DNA from: Acidimicrobiales bacterium
GTDB taxonomy: Bacteria; Actinomycetota; Acidimicrobiia; Acidimicrobiales; Poriferisodalaceae
DNA length: 64,000 nucleotides
Reading direction: 5' to 3'
Assembly (NCBI GenBank): GCA_014239555.1
Contig: JAAZYR010000007.1
Span: 67,141 to 131,140, forward strand
In this document: piece by piece, positions 17,243-25,920 of the stretch
Numbering within the stretch: position 1 is the first letter of the stretch
Layout of the letters: every line of letters begins with the position of its first letter
Notes under the pieces: generated by a model
The model's input: only the letters and a program-made list of their open reading frames with translations
Told to the model about the DNA's origin: nothing
The model's database searches: none
Translations under genes and position numbers: made by a program

Positions 17243-17776
17243 CTAAGCGATGTCGGTTAGCGCTTGCTGACAATGCCGCAGGTTCTCGGAGTCGAAGCAG
17301 ACGAGTGTGACCGTGTCAACTGAAGTGTTTCGTTTGTTTTGACTAAGCCAGTTGAGGACCGTTGACACGGCTATTGGTGCGGCCAACTCTCGAGGAAATC
17401 GGTACACGCCTGTGCTGATCGCTGGGAAGGCAATAGTCGTGGCCCCGAGCTCCGCAGCGACGTCAAGCGACGAGCTGTAGCAGTTGGCGAGCAAGGTGCT
17501 GTTTTCGACTGGCTCGTGCTGGGTCCAAATCGGTCCGACAACATGAATGATCCAGGTGGCGGGCAGTGCGCCGGCAGAGGTAGCGACCGCCCGACCAGTC
17601 CGACATGGACCCTGGTTCGCAATAATGGCTTGGCACTCTTCTAATACCGTTGGTCCTGCGGCAGAATGAATCGCACCGTCAACACCGCCGCCGCCAGCTA
17701 ACGCCGCGTTCGCTGCGTTGACAATCGCATCGACCTCCATTGTGGTGATGTCACCCAAGACGGCGGTCAGTCCCAT
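17243..17776 (-). CDS. Macro-domain protein (ADP-ribose binding/hydrolase)
   Basis: A 177-residue stand-alone macro domain. The start GLTAVLGDITTMEVDAIVNA matches the fold, followed by NAANAALAGGGGVDGAIH, the TSAGALPATWIIHVVGP strand and AFPAISTGVYRFP for the phosphate loop. This is the MacroD/YmdB-like pattern of enzymes that remove ADP-ribose from proteins or deacetylate O-acetyl-ADP-ribose. The ATG at 17776 gives a standard domain length; the open frame extends further upstream, where it overlaps the lysine-rich small ORF in another frame. It lies 16 bases after that ORF. Confidence 0.9.
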   Translation of the reverse strand: MGLTAVLGDITTMEVDAIVNAANAALAGGGGVDGAIHSAAGPTVLEECQAIIANQGPCRTGRAVATSAGALPATWIIHVVGPIWTQHEPVENSTLLANCYSSSLDVAAELGATTIAFPAISTGVYRFPRELAAPIAVSTVLNWLSQNKRNTSVDTVTLVCFDSENLRHCQQALTDIA

Positions 17777-17792
17777 GAGTCTTACCTTGAGA

Positions 17793-17900
17793 TCAGTAGC
17801 TCTTTTTAGCTTGTTTGTCCTTCTTTGCCTGCCGCTTCTCTTTTGCGCTTTTCGCCGCGGGCGTTTTAGCAGCCCGGCCGCCTTTATCTTTACCGGCCAT
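17793..17900 (-). CDS. Lysine-rich small protein, 35 residues
   Basis: ATG at 17900 is preceded by a strong GGAGAGAGG ribosome site and opens 35 codons. The product starts MAGKDKGGRAAKTPAAKS and ends KKDKQAKKSY. Lysine makes up about one third of residues, with alanine and a few glutamines, so it is strongly basic and probably unstructured, as in nucleic-acid or ribosome-associated tails. The macro-domain gene starts 16 bases further on and may share its transcript. I do not recognise a named family. The basic composition and the good ribosome site argue for a real gene. Confidence 0.6.
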   Translation of the reverse strand: MAGKDKGGRAAKTPAAKSAKEKRQAKKDKQAKKSY

Positions 17901-18058
17901 GTTGGCCTCTCTCCGATCGGGTTTGAATACCGAACAGGCACCACTGTCTCACAGAATGCACCACCACCAGGTAGCACTTGGCTGCCTTAAGGGTCACATC
18001 GATATTGAACCTGGTGAGATCAGCTTTGTTTATCGTGAAGGCGTGTAACTCCGTTTGA

Positions 18059-19654
18059 TTAGGTCAAAACGAAGCCGCTGTACCCATTGGCAGCAACCTC
18101 TTCGCACTTTTCGGCGTAGGTGGGGAAACCGATTAATGGCATAAAAACACGAGTCTTTCCTGGAATATTGGACCCCAAATACCAAGAATTGCAACTGGGG
18201 TAGAGAGTTTGATCGGCGACTGTGTTGACGTGGTCCACCCAACTGTCTGCAGCAGCGTCAGTTGCTTCGATCGAGTGGTGGCCCTCACTTCTCATGCTGC
18301 GGAGGCAGGCGCAGATCCATTGGACGTGCTGCTCAATAGCCACAATCATGTTCGTGAGCACCGATGGGCTTCCTGGCCCGGTCACAGTGAACAAGTTTGG
18401 GAACCGCGGAACGCCGAGCCCTAGATAGGTGCGAGGCCCGGCTTCCCATGCGTCCTCGAGACCTAACCCGCCTCGCCCGGTGATGTTCATTCCCAGAAGG
18501 GCTCCCGTCATCGCATCAAACCCAGTTGCGAAAACAATGGCGTCGAAGTCGTACTGCGACCCGCCCGCGATGACTCCTTGTGGGGTGAGGCGCTCTATTC
18601 CGGAAGTTGAAATGTCGACCAATTGCACGTGATCACGATTAAAGGTTTCGTAGTAGTCGGTATCCAGGCAAGGCCGCTTGCAGGCGATGGTATTGGAAGG
18701 CGAGAGGAGGCCGGCTACGTCTGAATTGTCAACGACGTCAGCGATGCGGTCTCGAACGTAGTCGGCTACGCGTTCGTTCGATGTTGGATCGACGACAATA
18801 TCGGCGTATGACCGATAGAAGGAGAAACCGCCGTATTCCCACCTCTCGTCCATTCGAGAACGAAAGTCTGCTTCGTCGGCTTCTTTGGCGGAATCTTCGT
18901 TCAAAGGAAAGGTTGTCAGGATCCCAGAACGCTCACTGCGGGCAGCGCGCCGCAAATTCTCATAGTCGGCTTTCACATCGGCTTGGACTTGGGGCTCAAG
19001 TGGTTCATTGCGAGCCGGTACCGAATAGTTAGGGGTGCGCTGAAACACGGTAAGTTGTGCAGCCTGTTCAGCGATCACCGGGATGGACTGCACAGCGGAA
19101 GACCCGGTGCCAATGACGGCGACTCGCAGACCGGTGAAATCAACGCCTTCGTGAGGCCACTTGCCCGTGTGATAAATGGCGCCCTCGAAATCATTGACGC
19201 CCTCGAACTCGGGGCGGTTAGCGGTTGAAAGACAACCTGTAGCAGCAACCACGAATGGCGCTCGATACGTGGTGCCGTTAGTTGAAACTGTCCAAGTTGA
19301 AGTGTCTTCGCTGAAGTCCAACTGTTCGACGTTGGTATCGAACCGGATGTTTGGCTCTAAGTCGAATCTGTTTGCAACATGCTCTGCGTATTCTAAAATT
19401 TCCGGTTGCCCCGCGTATCGTTCGGTCCACTCCCATTCCTGTTCGAGCTCCTTGTCGAACGAATAGGAGTATTGAAGGCTTTCCACATCGCATCTTGCAC
19501 CGGGATAACGGTTCCAGTACCAGGTGCCCCCAACTCCGCTGCCTCTCTCCAAAGCGATGACGTCAAACCCTGAGTTCCGCAGAAGGTACGTCGCGTAGAG
19601 GCCGCCAAAACCTGCTCCAATGACAATTACCTCGTGCTCTTCGACCGTATTCAC
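18059..19654 (-). CDS. Flavin-containing (Baeyer-Villiger type) monooxygenase
   Basis: A 531-residue class B flavoprotein monooxygenase. The FAD motif is GAGFGG near residue 14 and the NADPH motif GTGSSA near 186. The Baeyer-Villiger fingerprint FxGxxxHxxxWP appears as FEGAIYHTGKWP just before the second Rossmann motif. It would insert oxygen into a ketone, giving an ester or lactone, or oxygenate a heteroatom. GTG at 19654 follows GGAGG at ideal spacing and starts at the conserved beta strand; the ATG 27 bases upstream lacks one. It is divergent from the enoyl-CoA hydratase gene. Confidence 0.92.
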   Translation of the reverse strand: MNTVEEHEVIVIGAGFGGLYATYLLRNSGFDVIALERGSGVGGTWYWNRYPGARCDVESLQYSYSFDKELEQEWEWTERYAGQPEILEYAEHVANRFDLEPNIRFDTNVEQLDFSEDTSTWTVSTNGTTYRAPFVVAATGCLSTANRPEFEGVNDFEGAIYHTGKWPHEGVDFTGLRVAVIGTGSSAVQSIPVIAEQAAQLTVFQRTPNYSVPARNEPLEPQVQADVKADYENLRRAARSERSGILTTFPLNEDSAKEADEADFRSRMDERWEYGGFSFYRSYADIVVDPTSNERVADYVRDRIADVVDNSDVAGLLSPSNTIACKRPCLDTDYYETFNRDHVQLVDISTSGIERLTPQGVIAGGSQYDFDAIVFATGFDAMTGALLGMNITGRGGLGLEDAWEAGPRTYLGLGVPRFPNLFTVTGPGSPSVLTNMIVAIEQHVQWICACLRSMRSEGHHSIEATDAAADSWVDHVNTVADQTLYPSCNSWYLGSNIPGKTRVFMPLIGFPTYAEKCEEVAANGYSGFVLT

Positions 19655-19804
19655 GAATCGCCTCCTTCGGACAGTAAGCAAATTTAGCTCCTATGAGAGC
19701 TGGGGGTGTCGTGAACTAAGACCCACAGGTCAAGCGAACATGAACGACCGCTCTTCACCGGAAGAAGAGATCTAGCATCAAGCGGAGACCTTTGGAGGCA
19801 GAAA

Positions 19805-20635
19805 TTGGAATACGAACGCATTCAATATGACCTTCCCGCAGACGGCGTCGCACGAATCACGCTCACTCGGCCTGAAACTGCTAACGCGCAGGATTACTTG
19901 ATGCTCTCCGAGTTGAACACCGCATTCGACGTAGCGGCGGGGGATGCTGATGTTCGAGTGATCATTCTCGCCGCTGAGGGGCGTCACTTTTCCTCAGGAC
20001 ATGATCTTGCGTCGCCAAACCCAGACATGGCGGATTTCCCGACGGTGGGAACCCAATGTCATTTCGACGCACCTGGCGCTGAGGGATACATGGCTCGCGA
20101 AGCGGAGATGTATTTGGGATTGTGTTGGCGGTGGAGAAATTTAGCCAAGCCGACGATTGCGCAGGTACAAGGCAAAGTCATCGCTGGAGGTTTGATGCTT
20201 GTGTGGCCGATGGATCTGATCGTGGCAGCGGACGACGCCACATTCAGCGATCCAGTTGTCGCTTTTAACGTCAATGGCATTGAATACTTCGCCCACCCCT
20301 TCGAGGCCGGGACCCGTTTAGCTAAGGAAATGCTGTTTACGGGGAGGCCCATAGGAGCAGATGAACTGCTCGCGCGCGGAATGGTTAACCAGGTGGTACC
20401 GCGTGAAGAACTCGAAAAAGCAACACTTGATTTGGCATCGCATATTGCGAAACGGCCAATGTTTGGCCTCACCCTCGCAAAACAAAGCGTCAATCAGGCT
20501 GTTGATTCGATGGGTATGTACAGTGCCCTACAAGCTGCCTTCAGCCTCCATCACGTCGGCCACAGTCACAACATGGAGATTCATGGACGAAGGGTTGACC
20601 CTTCCGGAATAGATGTCATCAGGTCAGAGGCGTGA
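19805..20635 (+). CDS. Enoyl-CoA hydratase/isomerase family protein
   Basis: A 276-residue crotonase-fold protein. The TTG start follows GGAGG with a seven-base gap. Fold markers are the GRHFSSGHDL oxyanion-hole strand near residue 60 and QGKVIAGGLML near 122. One usual catalytic glutamate position (after the second motif, in the WPMDLIVAADDATF stretch) is not occupied in the ordinary way, so whether it hydrates, isomerises or cleaves is uncertain. Its TGA overlaps the amidase GTG by four bases. Confidence 0.9.
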   Translation: MEYERIQYDLPADGVARITLTRPETANAQDYLMLSELNTAFDVAAGDADVRVIILAAEGRHFSSGHDLASPNPDMADFPTVGTQCHFDAPGAEGYMAREAEMYLGLCWRWRNLAKPTIAQVQGKVIAGGLMLVWPMDLIVAADDATFSDPVVAFNVNGIEYFAHPFEAGTRLAKEMLFTGRPIGADELLARGMVNQVVPREELEKATLDLASHIAKRPMFGLTLAKQSVNQAVDSMGMYSALQAAFSLHHVGHSHNMEIHGRRVDPSGIDVIRSEA

Positions 20636-22128
20636 CGCAACCATGTGACCTATCAGCGTCGGAGGCGCGTCGGTTGATAGGAAGTGGAGCGCTTTCACCA
20701 GTTGAGTTAACTCTGTCCTGTTTAGCGAGAATTGAATTGTTGAACCCAACGTTGAATGCGATCGTGACTCTGGCTGAGGATCGCGCTCTTGAAGAAGCCG
20801 AACTGGCAGCCAAAGCGGTCGTTCGCGGGGACTCGCTAGGTCTCCTGCACGGCCTACCAGTAGCGGTTAAGGATCTGCACGCTACAGAAGGCATTGTCAC
20901 GACCTACGGTTCCTCGTTCTACCGGGACCATGTTCCCAGTGAAGACGCAGGGATAGTTGCTCGAATTCGATCAGCGGGGGGAATCGTTATAGGCAAAACC
21001 AACATTCCAGAAATGAGTATCGGAGCAAACACCATTAATCGATTATTTGGGGCCACCGGGAACCCCTATGCGACCGACCTAACTTGCGGTGGTTCGTCAG
21101 GCGGTTCAGCGGTCGCTGTTGCGACCGGAATGGCGCCGCTGGCTACCGGGTCAGATCACGGCGGAAGTCTTCGAATACCAGCCTGCTTCAGTGGCGTTGT
21201 CGGCCATCGAGCCACGCCAGGAACCGTGCCGCACGAAGATCGGACGATCACCCAAACCAATTACAGCTTGCAAGGACCTATAGCTCGCAACATTGTCGAC
21301 GCTGGTTTGCTTCTCGCAACGATTGCACGCCGCGATAGGAATAGCCGGAAGGACCCAATGGCCTTTCCTCTCGATGTAGGGGCCTTTTTGGAGCCGTCTC
21401 AGATTGACATCAGTTCTTTGAAAATCGGTGTAACCACCGACTTCGGAGGGCTACTCGTCTCCAATCATGTGCGAAACGAATTCAGACAGCGAGTAGAAGT
21501 TCTCGAAAATGCCGGCGCCGAAGTAAGCGATCTGTCGCTTGATTTATGCGATGCCCTTGATGTGGATTGGCAGCTAAGGGCAGATGTGTTCGCCACCCAA
21601 TATCACCGCCAAATCGAGCACTTCGACGATACTTTTAATCCAAATGTGTTTCGAACGTACAAGACGGCGCTATCGACCACAGTTCTCGAAATCGCGAAAG
21701 CTCGACGCCGGCAAATTGAACTGTTCCAAGCCGTCGACGCAGTCTTCGATGATGTGGATCTTTTAATATGCCCCGGCGTCAGCGTGCCTCCGTTTCCATG
21801 GACCTCCCTCTATCCCACAGAAATTGACGGTGAATCGATAGACAACTACATGGCGTGGCTGGGCTTAACAGCTTGTTTAACTGTGGTCGGTCATCCAGTG
21901 GTTGCACTTCCTGCCGGTCTTGATGCCCTGCAATTGCCCTTCGGAATTCAGTGCGTAGGACCGATGTATCGAGACGCCGCATTACTGGGCATGGCACGCT
22001 GCATCGAGGAGTGCTTTGGCCGTTTCGACCTAACTCAACCACCTAAGCCTGACGTAGCTGCCATCGCGAAAACTGATCCTCAGTGCCGAGAGTTAGGGCG
22101 ATTAGCGGCCGTCGCTGCGGCTAAATAG
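20632..22128 (+). CDS. Amidase (amidase-signature family)
   Basis: A 498-residue amidase-signature enzyme that hydrolyses amide bonds. The Ser-cisSer-Lys triad is visible: lysine in PVAVKDLHA, the cis-serine region in CGGSSGGSAVA, and the nucleophile segment TGSDHGGSLRIPA. The last has His where Thr is common (GSDTGGS), a tolerated variation. The GTG start overlaps the hydratase stop (GTGA), implying coupled translation. The 3' end overlaps the convergent hydantoinase gene by eight bases. The substrate may be an acyl amide related to the nearby nitrogen-compound genes. Confidence 0.92.
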   Translation: MTQPCDLSASEARRLIGSGALSPVELTLSCLARIELLNPTLNAIVTLAEDRALEEAELAAKAVVRGDSLGLLHGLPVAVKDLHATEGIVTTYGSSFYRDHVPSEDAGIVARIRSAGGIVIGKTNIPEMSIGANTINRLFGATGNPYATDLTCGGSSGGSAVAVATGMAPLATGSDHGGSLRIPACFSGVVGHRATPGTVPHEDRTITQTNYSLQGPIARNIVDAGLLLATIARRDRNSRKDPMAFPLDVGAFLEPSQIDISSLKIGVTTDFGGLLVSNHVRNEFRQRVEVLENAGAEVSDLSLDLCDALDVDWQLRADVFATQYHRQIEHFDDTFNPNVFRTYKTALSTTVLEIAKARRRQIELFQAVDAVFDDVDLLICPGVSVPPFPWTSLYPTEIDGESIDNYMAWLGLTACLTVVGHPVVALPAGLDALQLPFGIQCVGPMYRDAALLGMARCIEECFGRFDLTQPPKPDVAAIAKTDPQCRELGRLAAVAAAK

Positions 22129-24142
22129 AAATCGCAGAAGGTCGCCCAGTTGCGGTCGTTGTAAGCACGGCCTCAACAAAAAGTGGGCGATCCGCAACCG
22201 CTACCTCTTTGGTTACCCAGTTGCTAGAAAGGTCATACGTGTTCGCTCCAGCGAGAGCCATCTTCGTTGCGAGTTCCTTACCGGCTGCAAATTCAGCGAA
22301 CTCTTGAGCTCTGGAAAGCTCGTAGAAAGTCTTGGGTTCTTCTCCGACATGAACTCTAAAGAGCCCACGCCGAGGTGCACTTACCGTGATGGTCGTCGAC
22401 AACTCAATCATGCCGGTTGCCGCTCCTAGGGCATTGGCTACTTCGAAGTGTTCCGGCACTATCACTTCGGTGTTAAGGAGTCGGCCGACCTCAGGAAAAT
22501 ACAGTGCCGCCGGAGCGCCGACGGCAATCAGGGGTCGATTGAGCCCCACACGGACCGACAGAACCCCGTCGCTTTGCGCGTCTGATGCCGATAAAGCCTC
22601 CGTTACTAAAGGACTCTCTATCTGATCGATTGGCAAACCATCGTGGTCGGCCGCGACCCTGAGCATTGTCATGGCGATCTGCCGGGCGAGGCCTCGATAG
22701 ACCAGCTCCGAGACCTCAACGCTGCTGGCTGCGAATAGCTGGCCGAGACGGTCTCGTTGTCGAGCGAGTAGATGGGCTCCGAGGAGTGCCGGTTCGGGTT
22801 CGTATCGGGCATCAAGGTCGAGCACGTGCATTGCATCCGTGGGCGTAAATCCTGCCATTGCTATAACGCCTGCATTCAGCAGACGATTAGTGGCATTTCG
22901 CTGGAGCCCTGAAGTGATCACATCCTCATATGCGCATCCGGAGGTCGAAGTTTTTAGCGTTTGTAGGATCTCCTCTTCGGTTTCTGAGCGGACCTTCCAT
23001 CTGGTGGCACCATCGCGAAGCCACAGATAAATACCATCGGTATCGCGCACAATTGGATTGCGGGCTTGCGATTCCAGCATCTGCCTAATGCCATCGATGG
23101 ATTGTGATGCGACGACAAGGGGAACAACGCGGCGGGGGCCAATGGAAAGTTGGGGAGTTTCGAACTCTGCGTTGTGTACGTGGCTATCGCCACCAACACC
23201 AGCCGTGTGAACACGAATAGCTCCGATCATCGTTGCCTGCCCTCCCACTAACGCTCCCTGGGAGTTGGACGCGGGCTTTCCATCCGCAAGTACCGCAACA
23301 TCGGTGGTCGTGCCGCCTAAGTCAGCGACTACCGCGTCACCAATACCAGCAAGCGCGAACGACCCAAGGACACTCGCGGCTGGGCCTGAAAGAATCGTCT
23401 CGATCGGTCGTTGCCTGACGAATGCAGCCGATACCAATGACCCGTCTCCCCGGACGATCATCAAAGGCGACTTGACTTTAAGCGCTGCCATGCTTGCTTC
23501 AACTGCGGAGAGGAGGTCATCTATAAGGGCGATCAAGCGAGCGTTCAACAGAGCTGTGACCGCGCGTTTCGGACCATCAAGTTGCTCGGACAATTCATGG
23601 CTGCAAGTAACTGGTTTTGATGTCACGTCCCGGATCAGGTCAGCAACCGCCGATTCGTGGGCCGAGTTCCGGACACTAAATGAACCCACGACCGCGTACG
23701 CGTCTACACGGCTGTCAATCTCATCCAACGCCGTCTCCAAAGGGGCCAACTCGAGAGGAGTCATTTCCTGTCCATGAGAGGAGTGCCCGCCTTTAAGAAA
23801 AATGACTGCGCCCTCATCAAGAACTTCTTTTAACCCGGCCCTTCGCAGAGCGGCATCATCAAAACCAATCGCCACAAGCGCTGCCGGCCTACCCACACCT
23901 TCAACCAGAGCATTCGTGGCGAGCGTCGTAGAAATGGAAACCAACGAGACCTGACTTGATGAGACCAGCGACCCATCGATGACCGCCTGTAACGCCGCTG
24001 AAACACAAGCCCCTAAATCGTCGTGGTTCGTTGGAACTTTCGCTTTGTTGACAACATCTGTGGTCGCTAGATCGCACGCGACCGCGTCCGTGTAAGTACC
24101 ACCTGTATCAATGCCCACAAGAAAACTGTGTGATGAGTTCAC
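22121..24142 (-). CDS. Hydantoinase/oxoprolinase family protein (HyuA-type)
   Basis: A 673-residue ATPase-fold hydantoinase A/oxoprolinase-like protein. The N-terminal phosphate loop is GIDTGGTYTDAV and the second is VADLGGTTTDVAVL, both typical of HyuA. Such proteins open cyclic amides such as hydantoins or 5-oxoproline with ATP, usually with a HyuB partner. No HyuB-like gene occurs here. GTG at 24142 puts the family start at the right distance; an ATG 39 bases upstream is the alternative. It is divergent from the CoA-transferase gene with about 80 bases between. Confidence 0.88.
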   Translation of the reverse strand: MNSSHSFLVGIDTGGTYTDAVACDLATTDVVNKAKVPTNHDDLGACVSAALQAVIDGSLVSSSQVSLVSISTTLATNALVEGVGRPAALVAIGFDDAALRRAGLKEVLDEGAVIFLKGGHSSHGQEMTPLELAPLETALDEIDSRVDAYAVVGSFSVRNSAHESAVADLIRDVTSKPVTCSHELSEQLDGPKRAVTALLNARLIALIDDLLSAVEASMAALKVKSPLMIVRGDGSLVSAAFVRQRPIETILSGPAASVLGSFALAGIGDAVVADLGGTTTDVAVLADGKPASNSQGALVGGQATMIGAIRVHTAGVGGDSHVHNAEFETPQLSIGPRRVVPLVVASQSIDGIRQMLESQARNPIVRDTDGIYLWLRDGATRWKVRSETEEEILQTLKTSTSGCAYEDVITSGLQRNATNRLLNAGVIAMAGFTPTDAMHVLDLDARYEPEPALLGAHLLARQRDRLGQLFAASSVEVSELVYRGLARQIAMTMLRVAADHDGLPIDQIESPLVTEALSASDAQSDGVLSVRVGLNRPLIAVGAPAALYFPEVGRLLNTEVIVPEHFEVANALGAATGMIELSTTITVSAPRRGLFRVHVGEEPKTFYELSRAQEFAEFAAGKELATKMALAGANTYDLSSNWVTKEVAVADRPLFVEAVLTTTATGRPSAISI

Positions 24143-24222
24143 GGACGCCAATTTTGACACTGTCCGAAACGATACGACCAATAACGGCGCATCGGGTTAA
24201 CGATCGGCCCTACTGTCAGCGA

Positions 24223-25428
24223 ATGCTGTTAGACGGAATACGCATCCTTGACCTGACCCAGTACCTGTCCGGGCCGAGCGCAACACGAATGTTGGCCGAA
24301 CTCGGTGCGGACGTCATCAAAGTGGAATACGGCCCGAGTGGCGACCCAAGCCGGACGTTGCCCTTCGTCTCGGGAAACAGTTCGTCCTATTACACCCAAC
24401 AAAACCGCGGGAAACGATCAGTGTGTATCGACCTGAGCGCCGATCGTGGGTGCGATTTAGTGCGCGACATGGCAGCGCGATGCGACGTAATAGTGGAGAA
24501 CTTCGGGCCAGGTGTGCTTGAGAGACGGGGGCTCTCTTGGGAACGTCTCACCAGCATTAATAGCGGCATCATCATGGCTTCCATTTCCGCCTTCGGCAAA
24601 ACCGGCCCTCTTTCGCATCTTCAAGGATTCGATCTAATGGGCCAAGCCCTTTCTGGCATGATGCACGTCACTGGAGACTCTGACGGGCCACCGCAGTTCA
24701 CCGGCTCACCAATCGCAGATTGTGCGGCTGGACTTACCTTATTTGGGGCTATTGGCCACGCCCTGTTCCATCGTGAACGTACAGGCGAAGGCCAATACGT
24801 GGAGGTCACGCTGGTCGACCCGCTGTTTGCAATGCATTCAATTGCAGTTCAGGGCCACAGTGCTACTGATGGCACATGGCGACAGGAACGCTCAGGTAGA
24901 CAATTCAGCATTGTGGTTCCATCCGGCACGTATCAGGGCCCAGAAGGCTGGATTGTCCTTCAAGTGCTGGCCCCCCAGTGGGAGCGACTATGCCAAGCAA
25001 TGGGGCGCAAGGCTCTCGCCACAGACGAAAGATTCGCCACAGCAGAAGCTCGTATCGCTAACGCAACAGAGTTGTTGTCCCTAGTTGAACAATGGATGCA
25101 AACATTCGACTCCGACGCAGCACTGTTGAAGCTCCTTGAAGACCATCGGATACCAGCTGCACCCGTTTTGAGCCCGGAGGAAGCGATGACCCACCCGCAC
25201 TTCGTGGAACGGGGAATGGCACGCACTGTGGAGGACCCAAATTTCGGTGACCTAACGGTCACCGGGCTCCCAATCCGATTCAGTTCTCACCAGCCTCCGA
25301 GCACTGAACCGTCACCACCAAGTTTAGGAGAGCACAATCACGAAATAATGCGCGAGTTACTGGCCCTGTCTGACACCGAAATAGCTTCGTTGGTTGCCGA
25401 CGGAATTCTCGTGCAAGAGGGAAAGTGA
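24223..25428 (+). CDS. CaiB/BaiF family III CoA-transferase
   Basis: A 401-residue family III CoA-transferase, which moves CoA between carboxylates through an aspartyl-CoA thioester. The start LLDGIRILDLTQYLSGP, the KVEYGPSGDPSR loop, RGKRSVCIDL, and LQGFDLMGQALSGMM with the catalytic aspartate are all standard. ATG at 24223 is the family start; the open frame extends 31 codons further without similarity. Donor and acceptor are unknown. It opens a plus-strand run with the rhodanese and dimethylformamidase-like genes. Confidence 0.92.
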   Translation: MLLDGIRILDLTQYLSGPSATRMLAELGADVIKVEYGPSGDPSRTLPFVSGNSSSYYTQQNRGKRSVCIDLSADRGCDLVRDMAARCDVIVENFGPGVLERRGLSWERLTSINSGIIMASISAFGKTGPLSHLQGFDLMGQALSGMMHVTGDSDGPPQFTGSPIADCAAGLTLFGAIGHALFHRERTGEGQYVEVTLVDPLFAMHSIAVQGHSATDGTWRQERSGRQFSIVVPSGTYQGPEGWIVLQVLAPQWERLCQAMGRKALATDERFATAEARIANATELLSLVEQWMQTFDSDAALLKLLEDHRIPAAPVLSPEEAMTHPHFVERGMARTVEDPNFGDLTVTGLPIRFSSHQPPSTEPSPPSLGEHNHEIMRELLALSDTEIASLVADGILVQEGK

Positions 25429-25506
25429 CACTATTCAGATATTGGGCAATGATCAGGGGCAGTAGGTTCAACTAACCGGTGAGAGCAAGTAACCAAAGGG
25501 CAAAGT

Positions 25507-25920
25507 ATGACAATCGAATCTGTAAAGAAGATGGTCGAAGCAGCCAAAGCCGAGATTGACAATATTTCACCGGCTGAAGCGTCACGCCGCGCCAATGACG
25601 AGGGCGCCTTGATTGTTGACATCCGCGACGTGCGAGAAATGCAACGTGATGGCGCCATACCTGGAGCGATGCACGCCCCGCGCGGGATGTTGGAGTTCTG
25701 GGTTTCTCCTGACTCTCCATACACGAAAGAAATTTTCGGCGAAGACCGAGAATTCGTTCTGTGTTGCGCCGGGGGTATGAGGTCAGCTCTATCAGCAAAG
25801 ACACTGAAAGACATGGGCATGGAAAAAATTAGTCACATCGAGACCGGCTTTGGAGGCTGGAAAGCCGACGACATGGCCATCGAAACCTACGAAGAATGGA
25901 AAGCCAATCGCAACAGGTGA
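25507..25920 (+). CDS. Rhodanese-domain sulfurtransferase-like protein
   Basis: A 137-residue single rhodanese domain behind a good AAAGGG ribosome site. The active-site loop is CCAGGMRS, where the second Cys is the sulfur carrier and the CxGxR-type loop fits sulfur chemistry. ALIVDIRD and IETGFGGW are the usual strands. The first 30 residues are a charged helix. Its end overlaps the following dimethylformamidase-like frame by 25 bases if that gene starts at its first ATG, or by four bases (GTGA) at the alternative start. Confidence 0.88.
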   Translation: MTIESVKKMVEAAKAEIDNISPAEASRRANDEGALIVDIRDVREMQRDGAIPGAMHAPRGMLEFWVSPDSPYTKEIFGEDREFVLCCAGGMRSALSAKTLKDMGMEKISHIETGFGGWKADDMAIETYEEWKANRNR

